Source: Trametes villosa (Eukaryota > Basidiomycota > Agaricomycetes > Polyporales > Polyporaceae). Taken from it: a stretch of DNA of 64,000 nucleotides. The notes under the pieces are model-generated. The model saw only the letters and a program-made list of their open reading frames with translations. It searched no databases and was not told where the DNA came from. The stretch lies in contig PUDQ02000048.1 of the NCBI GenBank assembly GCA_002964805.2, positions 1-64,000 of the forward strand, written 5' to 3'. The stretch's first letter is position 1, and every line of letters begins with the position of its first letter. The position numbers were made by a program, and so were the translations under genes. Below, piece after piece: positions 12,254 through 23,716 of the stretch.

Positions 12254-12860
12254 ATTGTGTTTATCTTATGCCGCAGCGTAGACTACTGTGAGCCGCACTT
12301 CGGGATCACACTGAACAGTTTGTTTGTGCCGATCTTCAGATTCTAGTATAGAACAAGTAGCCAGATAGACGGATGAGACAGATGGTTCAACCTGGTTCAA
12401 CTTCAACCATGAGGTCCCGATTGAGAGGCGGCATAAACGACCAAATACAGCCAAACAACGAACGTTCGGGAGGCGCCCATGAGGTGTCGCCTACTTAGTC
12501 TCAGGTTTATTCACAACCGTCAACTACTGCTGAATCTACCTTCCATCTGGGTTTCTTCCGCGTTCTCCGACCAGTAAAACAACCCTAACGCATACCACCA
12601 TCACGCATTCGCCGCTTGATCGTCTCCTTCGCGGTTTGTATACCCCACAGGGTCGTCAGCAGAACTTGACCCTTTCCTCCGCATGCCAAGCATCGCAGAG
12701 CACTTTCTTTGTGTTGGAAGACCAGGTCAAGCCTCGGGCAGTACGTGATACAGGGTGGCCTGACCGCCACGTTCTTTCGCCCAGGACCTAGCGCTCGTCC
12801 TTCTCCTCGACTGACTGACTCGAGCCTACGCGTAGTTAAGCAAAGTACAAAAACTACGGG
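12254..12860. other. Divergent intergenic region between copies 3 and 4
   Basis: This 607-bp stretch must hold the promoters of copies 3 and 4. No gene is seen. It contains one member of a direct repeat pair that flanks copy 4 (12415-12478). Confidence 0.5.
12415..12478 (+). repeat. Direct repeat A upstream of F-box/LRR copy 4
   Basis: About 64 bp beginning near GTCCCGATTGAGAG and running past CCAAACAACGAACG to GGCGCCC. It is closely matched by 14835-14901 in the same orientation, with short further similarity (CTACTG...TCTA) downstream of both. Confidence 0.8.
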
Positions 12861-14723
12861 ATGATCGCCTCCCTAAAATCAACGACGGAAATTTCGAAGT
12901 AAGAGATCCCCCGCTCATGCTGTGTAGTCACGCTGCTGACTGTTTCTCTAGATCGACGGTGGAGGATCTCTCCGGGGACGTCATACAATGCATACTGGAA
13001 GAACTGTTGGCTCTTAGGAACGACAACGATAGATTTACCCGCCAAAATATCAAGAGCCTGTCACGCACATCTCGGCGGATGCGTAACCACTGTATGCCCA
13101 TACTCTTTCATGGCTGTCATGGAACAGCAGCCGTGGAACCGGCTCCGCCACATTCAATCCGCCCATACGTGAGGTCAGTTCAAGCCGGCGTACTGTTCGT
13201 AGCCTTCCGCGATCACTCACGTCTTCCCGAGGTGTATCCGTTACTCGGTCAAGCCGGATGTTTTCTATGCGAACAACATCCCCGACCACCCGCACGACCC
13301 CGCCACTTTGGTGGTACGTGACTCCGAGTTCTCAGAGAACACTCGTCCATTTGGCCTCGACCTGGACTACTATCCCGCCGTGCGAGCTGTCATGTTTGAC
13401 CACATCCTCGGAGGTGTTCCGTGGTCTGCCCTCATGAGATGCCTCGACCATCCCAGCGTTGCGTCTGTTTCTATCAGCGAAACCGCCCTCTGGACATCTA
13501 CACCTCCGCCAACCCTGTCTGACCTCTCGATTCGTCCATGCCGGCTCACAACACTCTCTTACACACCATCACAATGGCGCGAATTCGACTGTCCGTGGGC
13601 GCAGACAGATTTATCGCCAGCGTACGCTCTGGAATCGGGCTGCCTCCACGCGTTGGTTCTCGCCATGTCGGACACCGCCGAGTCGCTCACCCTCCCGGTC
13701 GCGACGGCCCCGCTCCTGGAGATGGCCGCCAAGGACTGGCCGCGCCTCCGCACGCTGTCGCTCATCGGGCAATACACGCACCCATGCCAGTGTCAGGCCA
13801 TCTCCGCCCTGCTGTCGCGCACGCCGAGCCTACGCTCGCTCTCGATCGAGGTGGCACAACCTCCAGGAATGGAGCGCCCATCCCTGCTTCACACACGCCC
13901 TGAGGGCGGCGTCTTCCGTCTCCGTTCGTTGACGATCGCGCACCCAAACCCGGACGACCTGATCTTCGCCTGCCTCGGCGATGAGCTCGCGCTACTGTCT
14001 CTGCGCGATAGCCCGAGACATTGCTTCCGCGCCCAATACGGTCCCAGCATCCTCACGGAAGCCCCCATCCTTACATCGTCTGAATGCTTGACCATCCTGA
14101 AGCGCGTCCAGGGCCCTCGACTATCGATACTCGAGTTGGTCTACCAAGCAGACGCTGCCGAGGACGAGCTTCTGCGCTACCTCCCACAGGCGTTCCCACT
14201 CCTCCAGGAGCTCGAGCTGCACCGATACAAGGCCTTCCCGAAAGAGGTCGTCCCGTATGTGAGTCTGGCCCCTCCTCAATGTCACATTGCAATCGTGGGA
14301 GTAGACTCATAGCGATCTGCTAGCTGCATATCGCACGCTCGCTGGCGTCCGTAAAGTACCTGCGCGCGCTATACCTCAACCTCGACATCCAGGACCTTCC
14401 TCTACCAATGTGGGGCACGTACGGAAAGGACAAGGTCGCGTATAGGCGCATCAACATTGCCCGTGGGACAGAGTTACTTGGTGTTTTGCAGCAAGGGGAG
14501 TACTTCGAGTACGTCGCGGTGTTCCTCCACGACGAGTATGAATGCACCTGGACCCTCTGTTACCCGGAGTGGTTCCCCGGCTACAAAGTCGATCTGCGCT
14601 CGCGATATGCGGTGTACGTGTCAGCTTCTCTTGCGCATTTTGGCATGGCGAGGCTGACGTCCATGTGTTCCGTGTAGGGATTGTCGTGGTTACCGTGCCT
14701 CGAGGCTCGAGGGTTGGGAGTAA
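12861..14723 (+). CDS. F-box/LRR-like protein, copy 4
   Basis: Five exons are proposed: 12861-12898, 12952-13173, 13232-14258, 14324-14613 and 14678-14723, giving 540 aa. It is the most divergent member. The F-box-like segment (VEDLSGDVIQCILEELLALR and TSRRMRNHCMPILFHGC) lies at about residues 14-75. LRR-like repeats cover about 110-430 (LRSLSIEVAQPPG, LALLSLRDSPRHCF, LSILELVYQADAAEDE). The tail exon carries YFEYVAVFLHDEYE. Every intron phase matches copies 2 and 3, and exon 4 is again 290 nt. The GTCAGT donor after exon 2 is slightly unusual. A 64-67 bp direct repeat flanks the gene on both sides, suggesting that it was inserted or duplicated as a unit. Confidence 0.83.
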
Positions 14724-14834
14724 GGGGGGAGGTTTTCAATGCGACGCCCGCGAAGCGTCAAGCCTATCCCAGACTTCAAGCTTTCCTTCGTGTCTCTTCC
14801 TCCATAGTCCCACCAGTTTGACCCAAACATAAGA

Positions 14835-14901
14835 TGTCCCGATTGAGAGACAGCGTAAACGGCCAAAGAAAGCCAAACAACGAACGCTCGGGAAGGGCGC
14901 C
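14835..14901 (+). repeat. Direct repeat B downstream of F-box/LRR copy 4
   Basis: This is the second member of the repeat described at 12415-12478, in the same orientation. Differences are scattered substitutions and small indels. Confidence 0.8.
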
Positions 14902-15002
14902 CGGCGTCCAATAGTACTGAGTGTTAGTACTGTAACAGTGTATCCACAATTGTCTAGCTACTGACTCTATCTCGTCTCTGCGCTCTCATCGTCTTCTGTT
15001 CA

Positions 15003-16689
15003 ATGTCTGGGGCTGATGCGTCTAAATCTGCCGGCAAGGCGAAGGCGAAAGATAACGAGAAGGGCAAGAAACCCAAGGCCTCCGGCGGTGGTGGCGGCGG
15101 CGGCGGCGGCGGCCAGAAGTCGCAGACCGAACGCCTGAAGACCGTCGTGCGCCGCCTGCCGCCTAACCTGCCCGAGGAGATCTTCTGGCAGAGCGTCGCG
15201 CCCTGGGTCACGGAGGAAACTGTATCGTGGCGGATGTACTACCCCGGCAAGTTCAAGACAAAGTGCGTAGTATCGGGGAGGCGCGACGCGCGAGCTGACG
15301 AGGGGACGGCGGCAGGCTCAACAAGGAGAACATCCCCTCGCGCGCATACATCGCGTTCAAGAGCGAGGGCGTCCTCGCGGCGTTCAGCCGCGAGTACGAT
15401 GGGCACGTCTTCAGGGACAAGGCCGGTACGTCTAGCATCCGCCCTTCTGTGGGGATCCTCTCGCCGACGACGGGATGTAGGGAATGAATCCGTCGCCATC
15501 GTTGAGTTTGCGCCGTTTCAGAAGGTGCCCTCGGATAAGAAGCCAGACAACCGCGCGGGAACGATAGAGAAAGGTGCGCCCCGCAGCTTCCCCTTAATTG
15601 CGCGTCCTGTTGACGATTGTAGCAGAGGAGGATTACATCTCGTTCCTCCAGTCACTAAAGGACGCGTCCACAAAGCCGTCAGACGCAGACACTCTGGAGA
15701 CCCTAGGTATGATCTTCACACTTCCGCCCCTGCATGTCCCCTCACCACCACCCGCAGTCGCTTCGACCCAATCCGCGCCACCGCCAACAACGACCCCGCT
15801 CCTCGAAGCGCTCAAGGCGGAGAAGTCCGCACAGAAGGACAAGGAGGCGATCCTGCGCAATCACGCGCACTACAAGGACCCCTCTGCGCTCGCCTCGCTC
15901 GCGTCTGGCTCGAAGCACGTCGACGGTAAGAAGAAGAAGGGCACAGCCCCCCCAAGCGGAAAAGACAAGGCCACCGCCGAAAGCCCTGCGGGTGCGAGCA
16001 AGAAGACGGGCAAGAAGGCTACCACCTCTGCGAAGGCGGCGGGCCAGGATGCCAAAGCCTCCGCTCCGCCTGCGCAGGGAGGCAAACAAGGTGCGGGGCC
16101 AGCCACCCCGAAGCCGCCGAAGGCACCGCGCGAGCGCAAGGCGCCTCCCCCCTCCGCCTCTTCCGCGGGAGGCAGTGCGAACGCTCAGTCCACCTCGTCA
16201 GCCGCCCAGCCATTCACCACCGCCACTACAGAAGGTTCGGGGGCGTCGGGTCAGCCTCCCACGCGCCGTTCTCGCCCTGTGCTCGGCCTCGCCTCGCGCC
16301 AGTTCGAGGCGGCTCTGAGCGGGGCGGGCGTCGGTGGTGAGCGCAAGTCGCGGCGCGAGCGGGAGAAGGAGAAAGACAAGGACGGTGGCGCGACCGCTGC
16401 TGCGAGCGGTCCCTCGAAGGACTCTCAGGCGAAGCCCAAGGAGGACAAGCGGAGTGGACGTAGTGCACCTGCGGCCCCGACCATCCTCCAGCGCGACGCG
16501 CCGGGTGGGCCGGCTCCGCCGAAGATTCTCGCTCGAGCCCCCCAAGGACACGGAGGGGATGGGGCGCTTGCGCCGACCGCTTCTGCATCTGAGGCGACGG
16601 AGGGCGGCCACAGTGGTGGTGGCGGAGGTGGTAGGGGGCGCGGCAGGGGGCGTGGTCGTGGACGCGGACGCGGCGGCGCCTCCGGCTGA
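15003..16689 (+). CDS. UPF3: UPF3, nonsense-mediated mRNA decay factor
   Basis: Four exons are proposed (15003-15262, 15316-15425, 15481-15573, 15623-16689), giving 509 aa. The Smg4/UPF3 domain spans about residues 42-165: LKTVVRRLPPNLPEEIFWQ, then SRAYIAFKSEGVL, YDGHVFRDKAG and VEFAPFQKVPSDKK, ending near GTIEKAEEDYISFLQSL. These strings are the family signature. UPF3 bridges UPF2 and the exon-junction complex on spliced mRNA and shuttles between nucleus and cytoplasm. The N-terminus has a run of ten glycines (residues 28-37). The C-terminal 340 residues are low-complexity and Lys/Ala/Pro/Ser-rich with no recognisable domain, and the protein ends in an RG-dipeptide tail that may bind RNA or be methylated. 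Confidence 0.95.
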
Positions 16690-17966
16690 ACGAGCATCTC
16701 ATTCTCCCCCGCCCTCCCTCACCACCGACTCTACCAACCATGCTCTTGGGGGTGCCTGTTGTGGGCATCGCAGTCGCCCTCTAGGCTTCTTCCGGGACTC
16801 TTCTGCTCGGCCACTCGCTGCGGGCCACCAAGGCCAACCCTACTCGTGCGTTCGCTGCGACTGCGACTCCGTCTTTGGTATGGGCGGCTAGGCAAGGACT
16901 TGCGCCTCGGGAGCCGGGACGTCTCCGCAGGCTCGATACATGCGCCGACTATTCACTCGCGGCAATACCCTTGTATGTCAGAGCTCAGATTTTCGGGCTT
17001 GGGTCCACGCTCTCGCCTTTCCCCCAAATTCACTGTGTTTGGATGGAAAATCATATACAACTTGTTTCCCTCGTGGCCTCGCGGGCACCAAACCCCGTTG
17101 ACCCGCTCGCGATCCTCACTTCCGCATCTGTGGCGCGTCACGCATCGCCACAACCTAACGAAGTACGCCTCAGAATGCGCTCGGAAAAGCCCGGAGACGG
17201 TTATCCTAGCACCAGCACGCACCCTAGACCGGACTTGGTCTGGTAACTCCGGGCCAGCCTGAACAGACGAGTCCGCCTTTCGGATATCGATTTAGAAACG
17301 GGCCACAAGCGGCAGCATTTGCGAAAAAAGTCGCTGTTAGCGCCAAGCCATTTCGATACTGTCTGGCAGCTGCAGCGGGTTTCCGGTGAGCACCATTCTT
17401 CCAGATATGTTCCCGGGGGAATTCCAGCTATGATGCTCGGCCGTGCATCGAGTCCTGACATAAGTCCCGAGTCCCGATGCAGAAGCGGATGTTACCCTAC
17501 ATCCGCCCTCGACATCCGATGCCGACGCTCCGCTGTGCGTCGCTCGGGCCCTCTGCGTACCGCCCTCGACATGTTTAAGTACAGAGAGGTGTGACACAAC
17601 TGGCCTGCCCCTCTTGCCGCTCGACCTCGACTTCGACATCGCTTCGACCCCGATTTCAACCCCCGGAGTGGTCTCAGCGCCCGTCTGCGCCTCGCCCTCC
17701 GACCTCGACGCTCGTCTTCGCCGCCGCTCTCGCTCGTCTTTACCGAACTACAGGCGCCTCGCCGTTGTCGAGGAAGACTATTGCATATCTACGCGACACC
17801 GCAATCCGCCTCTACTTCCCTCCGTGCTATCCAGAGCACTCGTCTACATTCCTGCCCACGACCACCCGTGGAGTCGGTATCATTAAGCGGTGAGTTCCTG
17901 CACATCTCCATCGCTGGCGTGCTTGTCTAAATCTGAAGTCAAGCGCAGTTGAGCTTGTATTAGAAT
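16690..17966. other. Long intergenic region, no gene seen
   Basis: About 1.28 kb. Several short open frames are present but none has recognisable sequence or splice-consistent partners. It probably holds the UPF3 3' UTR and the promoter of the following carboxypeptidase gene. Confidence 0.45.
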
Positions 17967-20521
17967 ATGTTCGCCAAAAGCCTCTACGCGCTCGCTTTCC
18001 TGGGCGGAATCTCCGCGCGGCGCACTCCCCCGAGTTCGTACCCTCATGCGTGGCCGGGGCAGCCAACGGGCGACTATAGCCCTGCTTGGCAGAACTGTGC
18101 GCATATCTTCCCCGCATTCTTCTGGGTCGCAGCTGATCCTTCCCTGGCAGACTTTCAGGTGAAAAACCTCCCGGGGGAAATCCCGTCCGGCTTGCCGCGC
18201 AGCTTCGCGGGGAACATCCCAGTGGACCGCGCGGGCCACCCCAACAACACACTCTTCTTCTGGGGCTTCGAGCGCCAGGGTGCGAACGGATCGCTCACCG
18301 CATCGGCGGAGGAACGTAGCACGGAGCCTTGGATACTGTGGCTCCAGGGAGGGTGAGCAGGACAGTCTCATTCGCGCACGAGCGCCCGAGTGCTAACCTG
18401 GTGTCTCCGTTCCAGGCCCGGAGCGTCCGGAATGCTAGGGCTAGCAGGCGAGGTGCGTTTTACGATCGTCTCCGTTCTCTCCGGGTATGCGTGCTAATCG
18501 TCGCGCAGAACGGTCCCATCCAGATACTGAACAACGGGTCGTGGACCACGAACCCGTACAGCTGGAACACGCTGGCGGACGTCATCTGGATGGATCAGCC
18601 AGTCGGTGCGTATTGTCGCAGGATCCGACAATCACACGCTAACGCGTCTGTGGCGATTCCTCAGGCACGGGCTTCTCCACCACGGACTCGAAGGGCTATG
18701 GTGAGTGCCTCCAACTCGTTGATGAACTACCCATCCTCATGATCGAACGTCTCCAGTCAAGGACGAGGATCAGATGGCTGAAGATTTCGTACGTCTGCAT
18801 CTGCTTTCTGCACACCTGTCGCCCTGCTGACTCCCGCATCCAGCTCGGCTTCCTAAAAAACCTCGTCAAAGTCTTCCCCAGCCTCGCCACGCGCCCCCTC
18901 TACCTAATGGGCGAGAGCTACGCCGGAACATACATTGTGAGTTCCCCCGCAGCGCTTTGCACGCTTGAGCCGTATAGTATGCTAACACGCTGTCAACCTG
19001 AAGCCGTACATTGCGAAGCACCTCTTCGCGCAATCCTCCAGTCCGGTGGCGCTGCGCAAGATCGCGATTGGAGATGGAGCGTTGGCCCCTCTGGCGACTG
19101 TTCGGGACCTTCCAGTGGTACGTCCACGTATCCGTCTGCGCACCGCAAATTCTGAATTTATGTCGAGCAGATCAACGTCCTCGAGACGTACCCGTCCATC
19201 ATCGGGTACGACCAGGATGTGTACAACTATTTTAAAGAACAGTAAGTCCAGGTCGGCTGTTCGCCGCGCATGAGTACGTCGCTGACCCCTCACGCAGACA
19301 TCACCTCTGCGGCTTCGACCTGAAGCTGACCTACCCCCAGCACGGCACCTTTCCCGCCTTGAACCTTCAGAGCGGTGCCCGCAAGAGCTCTAGCTCCAGC
19401 GCGTCGAGCCTGAACGCAAGAGACGCTCTCTCCTGGAGGGACGCGATCGCGGAGGAATACGACGCCCGCCAGCGCGCGTCCCCGACCAATGAGCACCCTC
19501 GCCAGCGCCTGCAAAAGCGGGCGGAGTGGAAGCGCGGCCTGGCGGGGCGCGCGAACGGGACGATCGACCCCTGGTACGGCTGCGACCTCTTCGACGAGAT
19601 GCGCGACTACGCGCTCAACTTCACCTTCCCATGGAGTAAGTCCCTCTCCCGCCCTCCATCTTCTATCTCTACACACACTGACGCACATCGGCACGCGCAT
19701 CAGCGAACGGCGGCTTCCACGCGTTCAACGTCCCCGACGCGACAAACCCCAAGGCCCGCCCCAACGCCGCGCCCTTCTTCAACAAGGCGCGCACGCGGCG
19801 CGCTCTGCACGCGCCGACGTCCAAGGACTGGGCGCTCACTGCCGACTACCCCTTCGGCTCGTCCTACACCGCGGGCGACCCCAGCGCGAAGCCCGTCGAG
19901 TTCCTCTCCGCGCTCTTCGCGAGCGCGGCCGCGCGCGGCGTATCGATGGTCTTCTACTCCGGCAACGACGACGCGCAGGTGCAGCACCGCGGCACGGAGG
20001 TCGTCATCCAGAACACGACCTGGGGCGGCGTGCAGGGCTTCGCGCGCAAGCCTGCGACGCGGTGGCTCGACGACCAAGGCAACGCGGCGGGCGTCGTGCA
20101 CCAGGAGCGGGGGCTCACGTATGTGCTCTTCGAGGGCGCGGGCCACCTCGTCCCGCAGGGGAAGCCCGCGCAGGCGCTCGTGTTCCTCCGCGAGTTCGTG
20201 CTCGGGGACAATAAGCTCGGCGCGCTCGAGGGCGAGGAGGTGGTGGGGGGCGAGGACGCGGCGCTGGCTAGTGAGGACTACCTGCCGGGCGGGACGGAGA
20301 TCGTGTATGGGTCGGGGACTCCGGCGGGCACGTCGATGGTCCCCGCCGCGACTGTCGCGGCGTGGGAGAGCTTCCTGGCGACTGCGACTGCCGCGACTGC
20401 GCGCGCGACAACGTCCTCATCCTCGTCCTCGGTGTCGTTGCGTATCAAGTCGACCACGGCGTCGGGCGGGTCGGCCTCGAGTTCGACTGCGACCGCGACT
20501 ACGAATGCAACGGCGGTGTAA
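17967..20521 (+). CDS. Serine carboxypeptidase (S10), paralogue 1, secreted
   Basis: Eleven exons are proposed: 17967-18096, 18151-18352, 18416-18452, 18509-18605, 18665-18700, 18757-18788, 18844-18936, 19004-19117, 19171-19241, 19298-19635 and 19704-20521, giving 655 aa. An N-terminal signal peptide is present (FAKSLYALAFLGG). S10 catalytic motifs are clear: GESYAGTY (Ser about 203), SGNDDAQ (Asp about 472) and EGAGHLVPQ (His about 531). Substrate-side motifs include WLQGGPGAS and WMDQPVGTGFS. The enzyme removes C-terminal amino acids from peptides in vacuole or secretome. The Ser/Thr-rich tail stops without a hydrophobic end, unlike paralogue 2, which carries a GPI-type signal. All eleven exon junctions have exact counterparts in paralogue 2 at 25.4-28.1 kb. 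Confidence 0.93.
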
Positions 20522-20897
20522 ACGTGTAGTGGTAAGAGTCTTTACGTTGCTAGTCTCGGAGCAGTATCGTAGTTCACATGTATAGTTCTGATTGTTAGTA
20601 TCTTCCAAAATGTCGATCATGTTATCGCTACGAGCCTGAGTGTGCTAATAGATCCCAGGTATGCCGCCTTCGCACGCGGCCACGGAGAATGTGTAAGGCA
20701 TTGGGCGGCGATCGAAATCCCTCACGGTGTAGGTTTATGAATATTTCCGGGCTGAGATTGACATGAGCACTGATAGCCAACATGTTTCCTCCGTGGATAC
20801 TTGCGAAATGCAGCCCCAGCCGACCACCTTTTCCCCGTCACTCGCAGCCACTAACGTCTCATCCCCGAACAAAGCCCACTCACCCTCCGAACTCAAG
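20522..20897. other. Convergent intergenic region
   Basis: This lies between the 3' ends of carboxypeptidase paralogue 1 and the carboxylesterase gene. No gene is seen. Confidence 0.45.
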
Positions 20898-23044
20898 TTA
20901 CGCCTGCTGGTGCACCGCCTTGCTCGCCACGAACGCGCAGCTGCTGCTCTCGAGCTGCGGCTCCTCCTCGATCGTGCTCCCGCTCACGTCCGTGTCCGCG
21001 CCCTCCTGCAGCGAGATGCGCAGCCGGCGCGCGGGCGTGTACGCGGGCCACACGGGCGCGCGCGCGAGCTTATGCGAGTTCGGGTCCCCGCTGCGCACGA
21101 AGGAGAGCCAGTAGGCGATCAGCTCGGACGCGAACGCCTTGTCGATCGGGCGCTGCGGCTGGAACGTCGTCGTGCCGTTGAACCTACGGGCGAGCGCGCC
21201 GCGTCAGCGATGATCACTTGGTAGGCACACGGATAGAGCGGGGACTGTAGAGCGGCTGATGAAGAGACGAGTACGCACCCAGTTGACGTCCCGCGGAACA
21301 TCATCCAGTTCTCCGAGGCGTGGAAAACCGTCGTGGAGCCCGACGTCGGGACGGGCTGGTTATAGCGGTAAGTGAACGCCTTGCTCTTCCGCGAAGCCGC
21401 AAGCCCGATGATCTCCCGCTGCATCACATTCAGATTATCGCGCTCAAAAGGAGTTTGAAGTTACAACTCACTCCGCATCGGACAGTGGAATCCCCGGTAA
21501 CGACAGTGAAGCGCTGCGAGTCGGAGTCGAACTCGGATGAGGGGTACTGCTGCAGGTACTCGGCGAGATCCTCATCCGTGAGGCCGGGGAAGAACGACTT
21601 CAGCCCCGTGGTGATGTTGCTACCGCCAGCAAGCGTTTCGTTGGAGGTTGCACTTCGAAAGTGTTAGGATCATCGCTGAAGAGGTCACGACGAATTGCTG
21701 ATACGCACCCCACGATCACTGGAACATCTGCGAAACGGCCGTGAAGAAGGGACACTGTCGGCGCCTCGGTGAGGAGTTTGCCGTCGAGCACAGGGCGGAA
21801 GCCGTTATATGCGCCGGTGCTGTTCAGCATAGTATTAGCACCGAACGTCGATCCATGGGCTGCGCGATATGCGCCATCACTCACAAGTTGTACATCGCCG
21901 CGTCCTGAGCGCGTGCTAGTGCGCTTACGCTGGCCTTGCGCAGGCACGCCAAGCGGGATGCGACCGACTCCGAGCTACTGCCGCATCCGGCCTGCGCAGT
22001 GTAGAAGTCGAACAGTGGCTATGTTACCAGCGTCAGCCTCACAGTCTACAAGGTGAACAGCAGGTAACGATTCACCCGCAGCTTCTCCGGTTCGAACAAC
22101 GGCGCGCGGTACACGCTCTGCGCGATCGCCTGGGAAAACAGCTTCTCGCCCTCGTGCGCGACGAGGTGCAGCTCCACGGAGGAACCGCCCGCGCTCTCGC
22201 CGTTGATGGTGACCCGGCGCGGGTCGCCACCAAACGCGTGGATGTGCTGCTTAACCCACTTCAGGGACTGCACTTGGTCCAGGAAGCCCGCGTTGAGGTC
22301 CCCGAGCGCGCTGTTGGATAGCTCTGGGGCGGCAAGGAATCCGAAGGAGTCGAGGCGGTAGTAGACGGAGACGATGACGACGTTAGGGGACTGGTGGATC
22401 CAGTCGTCGAAGGGCCAGTTGGCGGGGTTGCCGTATACATATCCTAACTTTCACTGTTAGTGCTACACCATACCAGTGTATGCGCGGACGCTACTGACCT
22501 CCTCCGTGGATGTATACCAACACGGGTACTGAAGAGCGTAATTCGGTTAGTTTTCAGCTTCTGAAATATACGTAGATCGGCTTACGGTTGTCTCCGCTTT
22601 TCGCTCCCGCAGGAGCGTATACGTTTACCTTCAGGCAGTCCTCGCTACCAGCACCTCCAGCTTCACCACCTGCAACGCAATCACGAGCTCAGTACGCAAG
22701 AGCCGAAATCACATAACAGGCATCTGGAGCTCACCTCCGGTGCTCCCCTGGACGCAGAAGTCGGGATTGACGTTCGCTGGCACAACCTTGCCCCTGCTCT
22801 CGCGCGCGATACGCGCGGTGTTGAGCGGGAGCGGCGCCCTGAAGCGGCGCTCGCCGAGCGGGGGCTCCGCATACGGGATGCCCAGATAGGCGACCGTGTC
22901 CGGGTACGAGAGGTTGCCCTGGTACTTTGCATAGCCGAGGTCAACGACGTTCGGCGGCGCCCTGCCAGTCGCAGCCGCAAAGCCGAGGACGGGGAGGATG
23001 GTGGCCCACACGCTGAGTCGGGAGATTAGATGAGTCCAGGCCAT
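20898..23044 (-). CDS. Secreted type-B carboxylesterase/lipase
   Basis: Nine exons are proposed, 5' to 3': 22735-23044, 22586-22669, 22499-22528, 22076-22443, 21885-22018, 21709-21819, 21472-21652, 21279-21418 and 20898-21183, giving 547 aa. The protein starts with a hydrophobic signal peptide. Alpha/beta-hydrolase features are the SEDCLKVNVY region, the oxyanion-hole loop YIHGGGYVYG, the nucleophile elbow GESAGG (Ser about 225), the Glu in TSNETLAGG, and the His in VFHASENW. These match the catalytic triad of carboxylesterase type B. The likely role is extracellular hydrolysis of esters or lipids; the true substrate cannot be read from the sequence. All introns are GT-AG, one with a GTCAGT donor. 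It sits between two convergent carboxypeptidase paralogues. Confidence 0.92.
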
Positions 23045-23092
23045 GGTCGCGGTGTGCGCTCACGCTGCGGCCGAGATGAGGGGCTGCGGCGT

Positions 23093-23098
23093 TTTATA
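23093..23098 (-). promoter_or_regulatory. TATA-box candidate for the carboxylesterase gene
   Basis: TATAAA on the minus strand, about 49 bp upstream of the start codon at 23044. Confidence 0.5.
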
Positions 23099-23716
23099 CG
23101 GGTACCCGCAACTCACCTCTAGCATAGAGGGCCGCCGTCACGACCGCGGCGATGACGAAGAACACGGCGCCTGTACCATATGATGGGGTCACAGGTAAGT
23201 CGCGCGCGGGGGAAGTGGCGATCATCAGACCTGAACGAACCTGCCCGGAGACCGCGCATACTGTCCCCGCTTCTGTTTGGAACCAGCCTCGTAGAAGCTA
23301 GAGGGAGTGAATGGAGGAAAGACAGAACATCCTACGGCCCGCGCTTGTACGCGGACTTGGTGCCCGTGCATCGCCGCCACGTGGCAGAAGGCGGGACCCG
23401 GGCTGGCGCGGTGTTTTGTACCTGATGACCAGCTTTACGCCTTCGTAGTAGATTCCCCGCGCCGGCGGCCGCGGATATTGGGACGTATGGTCGGATGAGT
23501 GCGCGCCGACGGGCAGAGGATAAAGAGTACATCAGACATTCTGCTAGCTCAAGCACGAGGAGCATTGTGCGCGCTGTGTAGGGTATAGCCTTGGCAATCT
23601 GCGAAAGTGCTAATAGACAACACGCTTAGCGTGAGGATGTCGCGCGTGATAATATTAGGGACGTACCAATAGATCGCGGGCGGGTAAACACGCCACGCGG
23701 GGGTACACAGGCCACC
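23099..23716. other. Intergenic region, no gene seen
   Basis: This lies between the carboxylesterase promoter and the 3' end of the next minus-strand gene. No supportable coding segment is present. Confidence 0.45.

Noticed and set aside
19359..20585. 408-codon plus-strand frame over the carboxypeptidase
   Set aside because: Poly-Arg/Ser frame-shifted reading of S10 exons 10-11. The true frame carries the catalytic Asp and His.
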